NCBI GenBank assembly: GCA_963761525.1
Contig: CAVXHG010000006.1
Coordinates: forward strand, 1-64,000
DNA: 64,000 bases
Direction: 5' to 3'
Source of the DNA: BOG-931 sp963761525
GTDB lineage: Bacteria; Pseudomonadota; Alphaproteobacteria; Rhizobiales; Xanthobacteraceae
Shown here: positions 54,148-63,348 of the stretch, in pieces
Numbering within the stretch: the first letter of the stretch is position 1
Layout of the letters: each line of letters opens with the position of its first letter
Translations under genes and position numbers: made by a program
Notes under the pieces: model-generated
Told to the model about the DNA's origin: nothing
What the model saw: only the letters and a program-made list of their open reading frames with translations
Databases searched by the model: none

Positions 54148-55224
54148 ATGGCGGCGCCAATGCTCCCTGCCCTGCCGCCGCGGCGCACCCTGATTGAGAA
54201 TGCCGAGACGCTGTTGATCGCGGTCGCGGGCGGTCTCGGTTTCACCTATCTAAACCTGCCCGCGGCATTGGTTTCAGGTTCGGTTGTCGCGGTCGCCGTA
54301 GCCGCGCTGCTCGGGCGCCCGGTCAAGCTTCCGCTTGGCTTGGCGCAATTGTGCGCCATCGTTATCGGCATTCTGCTCGGCGCTGTCGTGACGCCGGATA
54401 CGCTCCGCGGCGTTGCAACATGGCCGGCCAGTATCGCCCTGTTGATGGTGTGCTCGATAGCCATGATCGCGGCGACCATGACTTATCTGCGCGTCGTGCA
54501 CGGCTGGGACGCACTCTCCGCACTGTTGGCATCGAGTCCCGGCGCACTCGCGCAAGCCATCTCGCTCGCCACCGAGCTTGGCGGCGATCTACGCGCCATT
54601 GCCATCGTGCAGACCGTGCGCATCCTGTTGTTGGTCGTCGGCTTGCCGAATGGGCTTGCGCTGTTCGGCGAAGTTGCTCCGTCGATCGCAGTCCTGCGAG
54701 GACCAGCCGATTTCTCGGTGCTGGGACAGATGGTCCTGCTGGCCGTAGTCTCGATCGCCTGCGCGCTAGCGTTCTACAAGGCACGGTTTCCCGGCGGGCT
54801 CCTGTTTGGAGCCATGACCGGTTCGGCTGTCCTGCACGGCAGCGGACTTATTCACGCGGTACTGCCGTGGTGGGTCGGCAGCGCTGCAACGATCACGCTT
54901 GGCGCCGTCGTCGGCTCACGTTTTGCCAACCTGACGGTGCGCATGCTGGCGGGCTATCTCGGCGCCGCCTTTGGCTCGTTTGCGGTCGCGATGAGCGTTG
55001 CCACGACGTTCATCGTGATCGTGGCCTATTTCTTCCCGTTCCCGATCGCCAATATCGTCATCGCGTTCTCGCCGGGCGCGCAGGATACGATGATGGTGCT
55101 GGCGCTCGCGCTCCATCTCGACCCCGTCTATGTCGGGGCCCATCATCTCGCGCGATTTCTGGTGGTGACGATATCGGTCGCGGTCGGCGCACGCCGCCTC
55201 GGCAAACCTCAATCGTCGGCGTGA
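54148..55224 (+). CDS. AbrB-family membrane protein (duplicated AbrB/ammonia-monooxygenase-like domain)
   Basis: 358 residues with about ten membrane helices arranged as two similar halves: LPAALVSGSVVAVAVAALLG and LPLGLAQLCAIVIGILLGAV in the first half, GGLLFGAMTGSAVLHGSGLI and FANLTVRMLAGYLGAAFGSF in the second. The family motif AFSPGAQDTMMVLALALHLD is near the C-terminus. Such proteins are annotated as AbrB-type transporters or regulators; their substrates are mostly unknown. Convergent with hemA. Confidence 0.85.
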   Translation: MAAPMLPALPPRRTLIENAETLLIAVAGGLGFTYLNLPAALVSGSVVAVAVAALLGRPVKLPLGLAQLCAIVIGILLGAVVTPDTLRGVATWPASIALLMVCSIAMIAATMTYLRVVHGWDALSALLASSPGALAQAISLATELGGDLRAIAIVQTVRILLLVVGLPNGLALFGEVAPSIAVLRGPADFSVLGQMVLLAVVSIACALAFYKARFPGGLLFGAMTGSAVLHGSGLIHAVLPWWVGSAATITLGAVVGSRFANLTVRMLAGYLGAAFGSFAVAMSVATTFIVIVAYFFPFPIANIVIAFSPGAQDTMMVLALALHLDPVYVGAHHLARFLVVTISVAVGARRLGKPQSSA

Positions 55225-55230
55225 AGCCTG

Positions 55231-56484
55231 CTACTCCGCGGCGAGCGCGCGATCTTTCAGCGGCAAGCCGAGGCGTTGCCAGACATCGACCAGCGCTTCG
55301 GCAAGCGTGTCGATCAAGCCGTCATCGTGATACGGGCTTGGCGTGATGCGCAACCGCTCGGTGCCCTTCGGCACTGTCGGATAATTGATCGGCTGGATGT
55401 AGATGCCGTGCGCTGAAAGCAAAAGATCGCTCGCAGCTTTGCACTGCTCGGGATTGCCGACATAGACCGGCACAATATGTGTCAGGCTGGTCATCACCGG
55501 TAGACGCGCGGCTGTAAGTACGACCTTGGTGCGTGCAGCGCGATCCTGATGGCGTTCGCGCTCCCACTGCGAGGTTTTCAAGTGCCGGATTGCCGCCGTA
55601 GCAGCGGCAGCGACCGGCGGCGGCAACGCCGTGGTGAAAATAAAGCCAGGCGCATAGGAGCGCACAGCATCGATCAGCGCAGTCGAGCCGGCAATATAAC
55701 CGCCGAGGCAGCCGAACGCCTTGGCCAGCGTGCCTTCGACCACGTCGATGCGCGCGGTCACGCCGTCGCGCTCGCTGATGCCGCCGCCACGCGAACCGTA
55801 CATGCCGACCGCATGGACCTCGTCAATATACGTCATCGCGCCATATTGCTCGGCGAGATCGCAGATGCAACTCACCGGGGCGAGATCGCCGTCCATGGAA
55901 TAAAGACTCTCGAACACCACGAGCTTCGGCCGCGTCGGATCGGCGGCGGCGAGCAGTTGCTCGAGATGCGCCATGTCGTTGTGGCGGAAGATCTGCTTTT
56001 CGGTGTGCGCCTGGCGCACGCCCTCGATCATCGAATTGTGGTTCCAGGCGTCCGACAGGATCAGGCAATTCGGCATCAGCTTCGCAAGTGTCGAAATGCC
56101 GGTCTCGTTGGAGACATAGCCGGAGGTAAAGACCAACGCCGCTTCCTTGCGGTGCAGGTCGGCAAGCTCACGCTCAAGCTCGACGACCGGGTGATTATTG
56201 CCGGCGATGTTGCGGGTGCCGCCGGCGCCGGTGCCCATCCGGGTCGCAGTCTCGACCATGGCGCCGACCACTTTGGGGTGCTGGCCCATGCCGAGATAAT
56301 CGTTGGAACACCAGATCACGACATTCTTCGGCCCCTCCGGCGAATGCCAGACGGCATGCGGAAACCGGCCGGCGATCCGCTCCAGATCGGCGAAAACGCG
56401 ATAGCGGCGCTCCGAATGCAGCCGGTCTAGGGCGTTGGAAAAATAGGCGGAATAGTCGACGGGCTGATTTTTGCGATAAGTCAT
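55231..56484 (-). CDS. hemA: 5-aminolevulinate synthase
   Basis: 417 residues from ATG 56484 (MTYRKNQPVDYSAYF). Alpha-oxoamine synthase family: VIWCSNDYLGMGQHPKVVGA, the Gly-rich GTGAGGTRNIAGNNHPVVEL, LSDAWNHNSMIEGVRQAHTE, the PLP-contact Asp/His in YIDEVHAVGMYG and the Schiff-base Lys in VEGTLAKAFGCLGGYI. It condenses glycine and succinyl-CoA, the C4 route to heme typical of alphaproteobacteria. An upstream in-frame start at 56529 is less likely. Confidence 0.96.
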   Translation of the reverse strand: MTYRKNQPVDYSAYFSNALDRLHSERRYRVFADLERIAGRFPHAVWHSPEGPKNVVIWCSNDYLGMGQHPKVVGAMVETATRMGTGAGGTRNIAGNNHPVVELERELADLHRKEAALVFTSGYVSNETGISTLAKLMPNCLILSDAWNHNSMIEGVRQAHTEKQIFRHNDMAHLEQLLAAADPTRPKLVVFESLYSMDGDLAPVSCICDLAEQYGAMTYIDEVHAVGMYGSRGGGISERDGVTARIDVVEGTLAKAFGCLGGYIAGSTALIDAVRSYAPGFIFTTALPPPVAAAATAAIRHLKTSQWERERHQDRAARTKVVLTAARLPVMTSLTHIVPVYVGNPEQCKAASDLLLSAHGIYIQPINYPTVPKGTERLRITPSPYHDDGLIDTLAEALVDVWQRLGLPLKDRALAAE

Positions 56485-56624
56485 GGGAAAGGGCCGAACC
56501 CGGCAGTCTGGAACTTCACCAGACGCCATCTAGAAGCGTTCTAGGGCATTTGTCGAGACGGTATGTGAGCGGTCGGATGCCGCGGCGTCGGTCGACATTT
56601 ATTTAAAGGCCGAGGAATCTGGGC

Positions 56625-58979
56625 CTATTCGCCGGCAGCCTTGCGGAATTGCAGCATAGGGTTGCTGCCCTTGAGCCATGAACCCTGCAGCCATGGGCTC
56701 CACGGCTCCGGCGGGAACAACCCTTCGGTGACGGAAACCGGCCTGATCTTGCCGTCATCCTCGATACGGCCGATCATCACCGGCTTGAACAGGTGATGGG
56801 TGCGTTCATCCATCTGCACCGTGAACCCGCTTGGCGCGGCGATGCGTTTGCCACCGAGTTCCGCACGCACCTTGTCGACCTCCGTGGTGCCAGCGGCTTC
56901 GACCGCCGCAGTCCACAGATGGAACCCGATCCAGGTCGCCTCCATCGGATCGTTGGTGACGGCATCCGGCTTGCCGGTGAATTGACGCCACTCGGTAATG
57001 AAGGCGCGGTTCTCGGGCGTCTCGAACGCATGGAGATAATTCCATGCGACAAAATTGCCGCTGATCTGCGAACGCATCAGCGCCGGCAGCTCGGCTTCGT
57101 TGATCGAGAGCGACATGACGGGAATCGTGCTGGGGCTAATGCCCTGGTTCGCCAATTCACGGAAGAAATGAACGTTGGCATCGCCTGAAACAGTCGCGAC
57201 GATAGCGGTGCGGCCACCCTTGGCGAAGCGACGAATCTGCTCGACGACCGAACGCCAATCTTTTTGGCCGTGCACCGTGTAGCATTCGGCGACGTCGACG
57301 ATCTGCTGGCTCGCCAGGTAGCTTTTGAGGATCGCGTTGGTCGTGCGCGGGTAGATGTAATCGGTGCCAACCAGGAAGAACCGGTTGATGCCCTGATCGC
57401 GCAGGAAATTGACCGCCGGGATCGCTTGCTGCGGCGGCGTTGCGCCGAGATAGAAAATGCTGCGCGATGCTTCTTCGCCTTCATACTGGCTCGGATAGAA
57501 CAACAGCGCGTTATCCCGCTCGACGATCGGCAGCACTTCTTTGCGCGACGCCGAGCTCCAGCAACCGAAGATCGCGGCGACTTTGTGCTCGCGGATCAGC
57601 TTGTCCGCCAGTTCCGCATAGGCTTTGGCGTCGGAGCGCGGATTGACGATCACCGGCTCGATCGGACGGCCCAATAGGCCACCGCGCGCATTCTGCTGTT
57701 CGATCATCATGACCAGCAGTTCCTGCAAAGGCCGTTCACTGGCCGTCATGGTGCCGGACAGCGAATGCAGGATACCGATCTTGATCGAACCGTGTTCAAG
57801 ATCGGAGAAATAGCGCGAAATCGCATCGGCCAGCCATTTCGAACGGCCGAGCAGATCTTGCGCCGTAATGAGTACGCCGTTGCCGGCTTCTTCGACACTG
57901 TTGGCAATCGTTGATATTTCGGGAAGGACACCGCCCACCACGCCGGCAACCTGTTCGGCGCGACTGCCGATGCGATCGATTTCTGTTGCCTGATGATCGA
58001 GGATGCCAGCCAGTTGCCGGTTGGCATCGCTCATCGTCGTGACGCTCGCGGATACGCTGGCTATAGCGTCAACGGTTTCATTCACGGCATGCTGGATGTC
58101 GTGGATTTGCGCACCGATCTCGCCGGTTGCTTTGGCGGTCTGTTGCGCCAGCGTCTTGACCTCGGACGCGACGACGGCGAAGCCGCGGCCCGCGGTACCG
58201 GCACGCGCTGCTTCAATCGTTGCGTTCAGCGCCAGCAGCGACGTTTGCGAGGCGATCGCCTCAATGAGCTTGACCACCGCTCCGATCCGCGTCGCGGCAG
58301 CGGCTAGGCTGCGCACGGTGCGATCTGTCCGCTCAAGATCGGTAATCGTGCGTTCGGTGGCATCCTTGGCCGCGACGGCCTCGTTGGCAGACTCGGTAAT
58401 AAGGGTGAGCAGTTGGCGCGCGGCTTCAGCGACAGCGGCCACGTCCCGGCTTGCCGTCGTACCGGCATCGACCGCTTGCGCAGTTCGGCGGCGCACATCT
58501 TCATTCCGCCTTCCGAGATCGGCCGCCGTAACCTGAATTTCTTCAGCCGCCGACTGGAACACGCTGGTCAGCTCGTCGGCCGTGCTGTGAAAGCGTTTGG
58601 TGAAGAACGCCCGGCCGGCATAGTGCAGGCGCGCCTCGGCCTCGCGGCTGCGATGATCGACCGCAAGCGCATCGGCATCGATCAATACTTGCCGCATGCG
58701 CTCCGCAGCAACCGCGCTGTCGCCAAGGGCGCCACTGCCGGTCCGTTCCGGCAGCGTGGCATAGCGGTCACCACCGGCGATCTGGCCGATAGTGCCGACC
58801 ACGCCGCGCAGCAGCTCTTCGCACCACCAAGCTACGGCGGCGGCACCAAGCAGCGCAGCGATGATCCCAAGCGGCAGGCTGCCGCTGCCCCAGGCGACCA
58901 GTACCGCGATGCTGGATGCGAATGCGACTGGAAACAGAATCCAGCCCGGTACGAGGCTTTTGCGAGTTTCAGAAACCAT
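56625..58979 (-). CDS. Chemoreceptor fused to a C-terminal UrtA-type substrate-binding domain
   Basis: 784 residues from ATG 58979 (a GTG at 59084 would add 35). Two adjacent membrane helices (about 11-30 and 36-53) with almost no periplasmic loop; a HAMP-like stretch (about 55-105, GGDRYATLP then MRQVLID); a methyl-accepting signalling hairpin with tip IASQTSLLALNATIEAARAG (about 241-260) and GRGFAVVASEVKTLAQQTAK. From about 398 to 770 lies a complete UrtA/AmiC-like binding domain: IKIGILHSLSGTMTASERPL, FGCWSSASRKEVLPIVERDN, GTDYIYPRTTNAILKSYLA and NDPMEATWIGFHLW. No membrane segment separates hairpin and binding domain, so both should be cytoplasmic. No che genes nearby. Predicted ligands: urea, short amides or similar. 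Confidence 0.88.
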   Translation of the reverse strand: MVSETRKSLVPGWILFPVAFASSIAVLVAWGSGSLPLGIIAALLGAAAVAWWCEELLRGVVGTIGQIAGGDRYATLPERTGSGALGDSAVAAERMRQVLIDADALAVDHRSREAEARLHYAGRAFFTKRFHSTADELTSVFQSAAEEIQVTAADLGRRNEDVRRRTAQAVDAGTTASRDVAAVAEAARQLLTLITESANEAVAAKDATERTITDLERTDRTVRSLAAAATRIGAVVKLIEAIASQTSLLALNATIEAARAGTAGRGFAVVASEVKTLAQQTAKATGEIGAQIHDIQHAVNETVDAIASVSASVTTMSDANRQLAGILDHQATEIDRIGSRAEQVAGVVGGVLPEISTIANSVEEAGNGVLITAQDLLGRSKWLADAISRYFSDLEHGSIKIGILHSLSGTMTASERPLQELLVMMIEQQNARGGLLGRPIEPVIVNPRSDAKAYAELADKLIREHKVAAIFGCWSSASRKEVLPIVERDNALLFYPSQYEGEEASRSIFYLGATPPQQAIPAVNFLRDQGINRFFLVGTDYIYPRTTNAILKSYLASQQIVDVAECYTVHGQKDWRSVVEQIRRFAKGGRTAIVATVSGDANVHFFRELANQGISPSTIPVMSLSINEAELPALMRSQISGNFVAWNYLHAFETPENRAFITEWRQFTGKPDAVTNDPMEATWIGFHLWTAAVEAAGTTEVDKVRAELGGKRIAAPSGFTVQMDERTHHLFKPVMIGRIEDDGKIRPVSVTEGLFPPEPWSPWLQGSWLKGSNPMLQFRKAAGE

Positions 58980-59143
58980 ATCGGCGGGCGCGGGGAATTC
59001 CCTGGAGGGCTTCCGCAAAATTGCGCATATTCGCTTACCAAAATCTTTAGTATTGCTGCGCTGCAACGCACGAATTAGTGGCACCTTCGCTCAAATTGTG
59101 TGCGGCTGCCGAAATTCCACGACCAGAAGGATATGATCGCCCG

Positions 59144-60838
59144 ATGTCTGAGCACGGTTTAGCGCACGGCCTTACCGATTACGGTGATCGCGACTTCTCG
59201 CGTTATCTGCGCCGCTCGTTCGCGCAGTCGATGGGCTATTCGCGCGCGTTCCTGGATAAGCCGGTGATCGGCATCGCCTACACCGGGTCCGACTTCAACA
59301 ATTGTCACCGCCACTTTCCCGAACTGCTCGCCGCCGTAAAGCGTGGCGTGCTGGCCGCCGGTGCGTTGCCACTGGAATTTCCGACCATCTCGCTCGGTGA
59401 AGTTTTCTTGACACCGACCAGCCTCAAGTATCGCAACCTGATGGCGATCGATACCGAGGAGATGATCCGCGCGCAGCCGATGGACGCGGTTGTACTGATG
59501 GGCGGTTGCGACAAGACCGTGCCGGCACAACTGATGGGGGCGGTGTCGGCCGACCGGCCAGCGATCTCGCTGGTCGCCGGCCCGATGATGACCGGACGGC
59601 ATCGCGGCGAGCGGCTCGGCGCCTGCACCGACTGCCGCCGCTACTGGGCGCGCTATCGCGCCGGCGATGTTGACGACGAGGAAATCAACGAGGTCGAGGG
59701 TCAGCTCGCCGTGACGGCCGGCACCTGCGCGGTGATGGGCACCGCGTCGACCATGGCGTGCCTGGCCGAAGCGCTCGGCATCTGCCTGCCCGGCACCGCT
59801 GCGATTCCCGCCGTCCATGCCGACCGCTTGCGCGCCGCCGAAGCCACCGGCGCCGCCGCGGTGAAGATGATCGGTTCGAAGCTCACACCCTCACATCTCA
59901 TCAACGCAAAGTCGGTGGAGAATGCGCTGCGTGTGCTGATGGCGCTCGGCGGCTCGACCAACGCCGTTATTCACCTCACCGCCATTGCCGGTCGGGCCGG
60001 CGTGAAGATTTCGCTGGATCAGCTCAACGCGCTATCGGATTCGACTCCCGTTCTGGTCAATCTGAAACCGGTCGGCAACGGCTACATGGAAGATTTTTAT
60101 GCGGCCGGCGGCATGGGTGCGCTGCTGCGCGAACTGAAACCGCTGTTGCATCTCGACTGCATGACGGTCACCGGCGAGACGCTGGACGAGCGGCTGGAAG
60201 GCGACGCTTCGAGCTACGTCGACCGCTCGATCATCGCCGAGCTGAAAAAGCCGCTGGAGCCGCTCGGCGGTCTCGTGGCGCTGTTTGGTAATCTTGCACC
60301 GCAGGGTGCAATCCTCAAACGCTCCGCCGCCGACCCAAAACTGTTTGAGCATGAGGGCCGCGCGGTGGTGTTCTCGTCGCTTGCGGATCTCGCGGCGCGA
60401 ATGGACGACCCAGCGCTCGACGTGAATCCGGACGACATCCTGGTGTTGCAGAATGCCGGCCCGCACGCGCCGGATTGCATGCCAGAAGCGGGCTATCTAC
60501 CGATCCCAAAAAAACTTGCCCGAGCCGGCGTGAAAGACATGGTGCGTATCTCCGACGCACGCATGAGCGGTACTGCATTCGGCACCATCGTGCTGCACAT
60601 CACGCCGGACTCTGCCTCCGGCGGCCCGCTTGGGCTGGTGCGCAACGGCGATCGCATCCGGCTTTCGGTGAAAGACCGGCGCATCGAACTCAAAGTTAAC
60701 GAGACCGAACTGAAAAAGCGCGCCGCAGCTGCTCCGGAAAGGGCGAAAGTTCCCGAACGCGGCTACTCAAAGTTGTTCGCGGAACAGATAACAGGCGCCG
60801 ACGAAGGTTGCGATTTCAAGTTTCTGATGCCGAAATGA
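59144..60838 (+). CDS. IlvD/Edd family dehydratase (probable sugar-acid dehydratase)
   Basis: 564 residues from ATG 59144. Iron-sulfur-cluster cysteines are in FNNCHRHFPE, VLMGGCDKTVPA and AGTCAVMGTASTMACL. Further family motifs: LMALGGSTNAVIHLTAIAGR, LQNAGPHAPDCMPEAGYLPI and SDARMSGTAFGTIVLHITPD. The sequence begins LTDYGDRDFSRYLRRSF, more like the pentonate/sugar-acid dehydratases than biosynthetic IlvD. It is followed after about 130 bases by a TctC-type binding protein, which could deliver the acid. Exact substrate unproven. Confidence 0.87.
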   Translation: MSEHGLAHGLTDYGDRDFSRYLRRSFAQSMGYSRAFLDKPVIGIAYTGSDFNNCHRHFPELLAAVKRGVLAAGALPLEFPTISLGEVFLTPTSLKYRNLMAIDTEEMIRAQPMDAVVLMGGCDKTVPAQLMGAVSADRPAISLVAGPMMTGRHRGERLGACTDCRRYWARYRAGDVDDEEINEVEGQLAVTAGTCAVMGTASTMACLAEALGICLPGTAAIPAVHADRLRAAEATGAAAVKMIGSKLTPSHLINAKSVENALRVLMALGGSTNAVIHLTAIAGRAGVKISLDQLNALSDSTPVLVNLKPVGNGYMEDFYAAGGMGALLRELKPLLHLDCMTVTGETLDERLEGDASSYVDRSIIAELKKPLEPLGGLVALFGNLAPQGAILKRSAADPKLFEHEGRAVVFSSLADLAARMDDPALDVNPDDILVLQNAGPHAPDCMPEAGYLPIPKKLARAGVKDMVRISDARMSGTAFGTIVLHITPDSASGGPLGLVRNGDRIRLSVKDRRIELKVNETELKKRAAAAPERAKVPERGYSKLFAEQITGADEGCDFKFLMPK

Positions 60839-60970
60839 GATTCTCAGCCCCGCCAAAATCGCTCATGGCACATCACGATTCTGCATGATGCTGCCTCTGC
60901 GGAAGCTGGCGGCATCGATCTTGCTAATTGCGAAGCAGAACTCACGCCTTCGGGCATTTGAGAGGTATCA

Positions 60971-61942
60971 ATGCCGCGTCTGCTTTCGCTGCTTATTCTA
61001 TGTGCGTTATCGGCCCTCGCATGGAGCGCTCCGGCCAGTGCCGGCGATTGGCCCGATCATCCGGTGACGATCATCGTGCCGTTCGGACCCGGAGGGAACA
61101 CCGACATGATGGCGCGGCTGGCCGCGCAAGACCTGTCACAGAAGTTCGGACAGAACTTCATCATCGAGAATCGCCCAAGCCCGGGCGGCGTGATCGGGAG
61201 TCGGCAGGTCGCCAACGCGGCGCCCGATGGCTACACGCTGCTATTTTGCGCGTCATCAATGATCACGCTGACGCCCCAGATCGAAAAACTCGACTACGAC
61301 CCGGTAACGCAACTGGAGCCAATCACCAACGTCGGCACCGGCGCGCAGGCTATCGCGATCAAAAAAAGCTTGCCGGCAACCAACCTTGCCGAATTCATCG
61401 CCTACGCCAAGGCCAATCCGGGCAAGCTTAACTTCACGACCGCTGGCGTCCAAAACTTGAGTCATTTCTCGCCGGTGCGGCTGTTTGCTGCGACCGGCGT
61501 CAACGTGGTCATGGTGCCGGCGCGGGCCGAGCCGCAGGCCATCTCCGATCTGCTCAGCGGCATTGCCGACATCTATTTCGGCAATGCTTCTGCGGTTCTG
61601 CCTTTGATGAAGAACGACAATGCCCGCGTCATTGCCGTCAGCACGCCGAAACGCCTGGCCGCGTTTCCCGATCTACCGACCGTGGCTGAAACGGTACCGG
61701 GCTTTGAATCATCGTCCTGGAACGGCTTTCTGGCACCAAAAGGAACACCGGCGCCGATCATCGAAGCACTCAGGAAGGAGATTACCGCGTTCGTGAACAC
61801 GCCGGAAATCTCAGCCAGACTGAACGGTCTCGGCATCGTTCCTGGTGGCATGACCAGAGAAGCGATCGAGACGGCATTCCACACCGAGCATGATGAGTAT
61901 GCCGCCGCGATCAAGGTAGTCGGCATACCGACGAACGATTAG
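60971..61942 (+). CDS. Tripartite tricarboxylate transporter-type substrate-binding protein (TctC/Bug), copy 3
   Basis: 323 residues. Signal peptide LLSLLILCALSALAWSAPASA, then GDWPDHPVTIIVPFGPGGNT, NRPSPGGVIGSRQVANAAPD and GFESSSWNGFLAPKGTPAPI. It belongs to the same family as the two copies at 32-34 kb but is clearly divergent in the middle and C-terminus. No TctA/TctB genes are visible. Downstream of the dehydratase on the same strand, so a shared role in carboxylate use is plausible. Confidence 0.9.
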   Translation: MPRLLSLLILCALSALAWSAPASAGDWPDHPVTIIVPFGPGGNTDMMARLAAQDLSQKFGQNFIIENRPSPGGVIGSRQVANAAPDGYTLLFCASSMITLTPQIEKLDYDPVTQLEPITNVGTGAQAIAIKKSLPATNLAEFIAYAKANPGKLNFTTAGVQNLSHFSPVRLFAATGVNVVMVPARAEPQAISDLLSGIADIYFGNASAVLPLMKNDNARVIAVSTPKRLAAFPDLPTVAETVPGFESSSWNGFLAPKGTPAPIIEALRKEITAFVNTPEISARLNGLGIVPGGMTREAIETAFHTEHDEYAAAIKVVGIPTND

Positions 61943-61967
61943 AGCTGGCGTCGCTTGCGCCGAAACG

Positions 61968-63272
61968 TCAGCCCTGCGCGACCGCAATCTCCAGCGGGAA
62001 GTCGTCGACCACCTCGTGACCTTTGTCGGTCACGATGAAGGTGTGGCCGAGGAAAATCCCGAACAGCCCATCCGGCGTGATCGGATTGGGCTCGGCCATG
62101 ATCACCATGCCAGGCTTGAGGATCTCCTCGAACTTCTCCGCCGAGACATGCTCGGCCACGACATGCGGGCCGTCGGTGACAAGATCGATGCCGTGGCATT
62201 GCGTCGGCCGCGACTGATAGCCGTTGTCGCGAAAGAACTTGCTCGCGATCCGCATGTTCTCCGTCGGCTTTCCCGGCGCGATCTCGGCGACGATGCGTTT
62301 GTAGCCAGGCAAGGTGATGTCGTTCCAGAACTTCTTCACCATCTCGGTCGGCTCGCCGACACAGATCGGTGAGCCGACCTGCGCGGTGTAGCCGCGATAG
62401 CCGGCGGCAAGCTCCATATTGATGATGTCGCCCTTTTGCAGGACGCGGCTTGATGGCCGTGGATTGCCGAAGATCTGCGCCGGATTCGCCATCGGCGTCG
62501 AGCCGATGATGAGAAAGTCGATATCGCCGCCGCCTTCAAGAATTGCCGAGCCTGCCGCAGCGCGCAGTTCATATTCTTTCACGCCGGGCTTCGCACGTGC
62601 AACCATCGCTTCCATGGCGTTCTGACACAGCACGCCGGCCTTGCGGATGCAGTCGAGCTCTTCGGCGCTATGCACCGAAAGCAGTTCGTGCAGGAAGCCC
62701 TTGGTGAAGATCAGTTCCGCACCGGGCAGATTTTCGCGCAGCACGTTGTACTGATTGACCGGCATATAGTCGCCATGTCGCGGATCAATCTCCATCAGCC
62801 CGATACGGCCGTGTTCGAGCTTCAGCTCGCGAATGCGCTCGACCATGACATCGGCGTAGCGGCCGCTGCGGCTATGGCGCACATCCTTGACCGCGATTTC
62901 GACCTGACGGCGCACCGCTTCGGCATGCGTTCCACCCATCGAATAGATCATGGTCGGTTCGCCATCGAGCGGCACCAGCACGTAACTCGCCAGCGCGTGC
63001 CATTCCCAATGGCCGGTCAGCCACAGCATGCCGCCGCCAAAGCTCCAATGGCTCGGGCCGCCGGGGACGATGACGACGTCGAGCTTGTCCTCGCGCATTT
63101 TCGCGCGCAGTGCAGCATAGCGCCGGTCGTATTCCGCTTTGGAAAATTGCTCCCATACCGCATCGCGGTAATACGGCGTGTCGCGCATATTGGCGAATGG
63201 CAGTGACAAATCGAGCTTGGTTCGCACGACGTCCCACGGCTGAGGGCCGATACGCGGCGGTTTGACATTCAT
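61968..63272 (-). CDS. M24-family (creatinase/Xaa-Pro-peptidase fold) protein with altered metal ligands
   Basis: 434 residues from ATG 63272. N-terminal domain (RRYAALRAKMREDKLDVVIV, WLTGHWEWHALASYVLVPLD) and a C-terminal pita-bread domain (LLSVHSAEELDCIRKAGVLC). The five metal-ligand positions of M24 peptidases are only partly kept: INMELAAG has Glu for the first Asp, YTAQVG has Gln for the second, CHGIDLV keeps His, MAEPNP keeps one Glu, and GHTFIVTDKG lacks the last Glu. That pattern resembles metal-free creatinase-type hydrolases, so a peptidase role is doubtful. Convergent with copy 3 TctC. Confidence 0.78.
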   Translation of the reverse strand: MNVKPPRIGPQPWDVVRTKLDLSLPFANMRDTPYYRDAVWEQFSKAEYDRRYAALRAKMREDKLDVVIVPGGPSHWSFGGGMLWLTGHWEWHALASYVLVPLDGEPTMIYSMGGTHAEAVRRQVEIAVKDVRHSRSGRYADVMVERIRELKLEHGRIGLMEIDPRHGDYMPVNQYNVLRENLPGAELIFTKGFLHELLSVHSAEELDCIRKAGVLCQNAMEAMVARAKPGVKEYELRAAAGSAILEGGGDIDFLIIGSTPMANPAQIFGNPRPSSRVLQKGDIINMELAAGYRGYTAQVGSPICVGEPTEMVKKFWNDITLPGYKRIVAEIAPGKPTENMRIASKFFRDNGYQSRPTQCHGIDLVTDGPHVVAEHVSAEKFEEILKPGMVIMAEPNPITPDGLFGIFLGHTFIVTDKGHEVVDDFPLEIAVAQG

Positions 63273-63348
63273 GGAGGTATTCCCCGGCAAGCTGTTCAAC
63301 AATGGCCGGGTTTGTATACCATTCCGCTGCCTTTGTCGGGGGGCTTCG

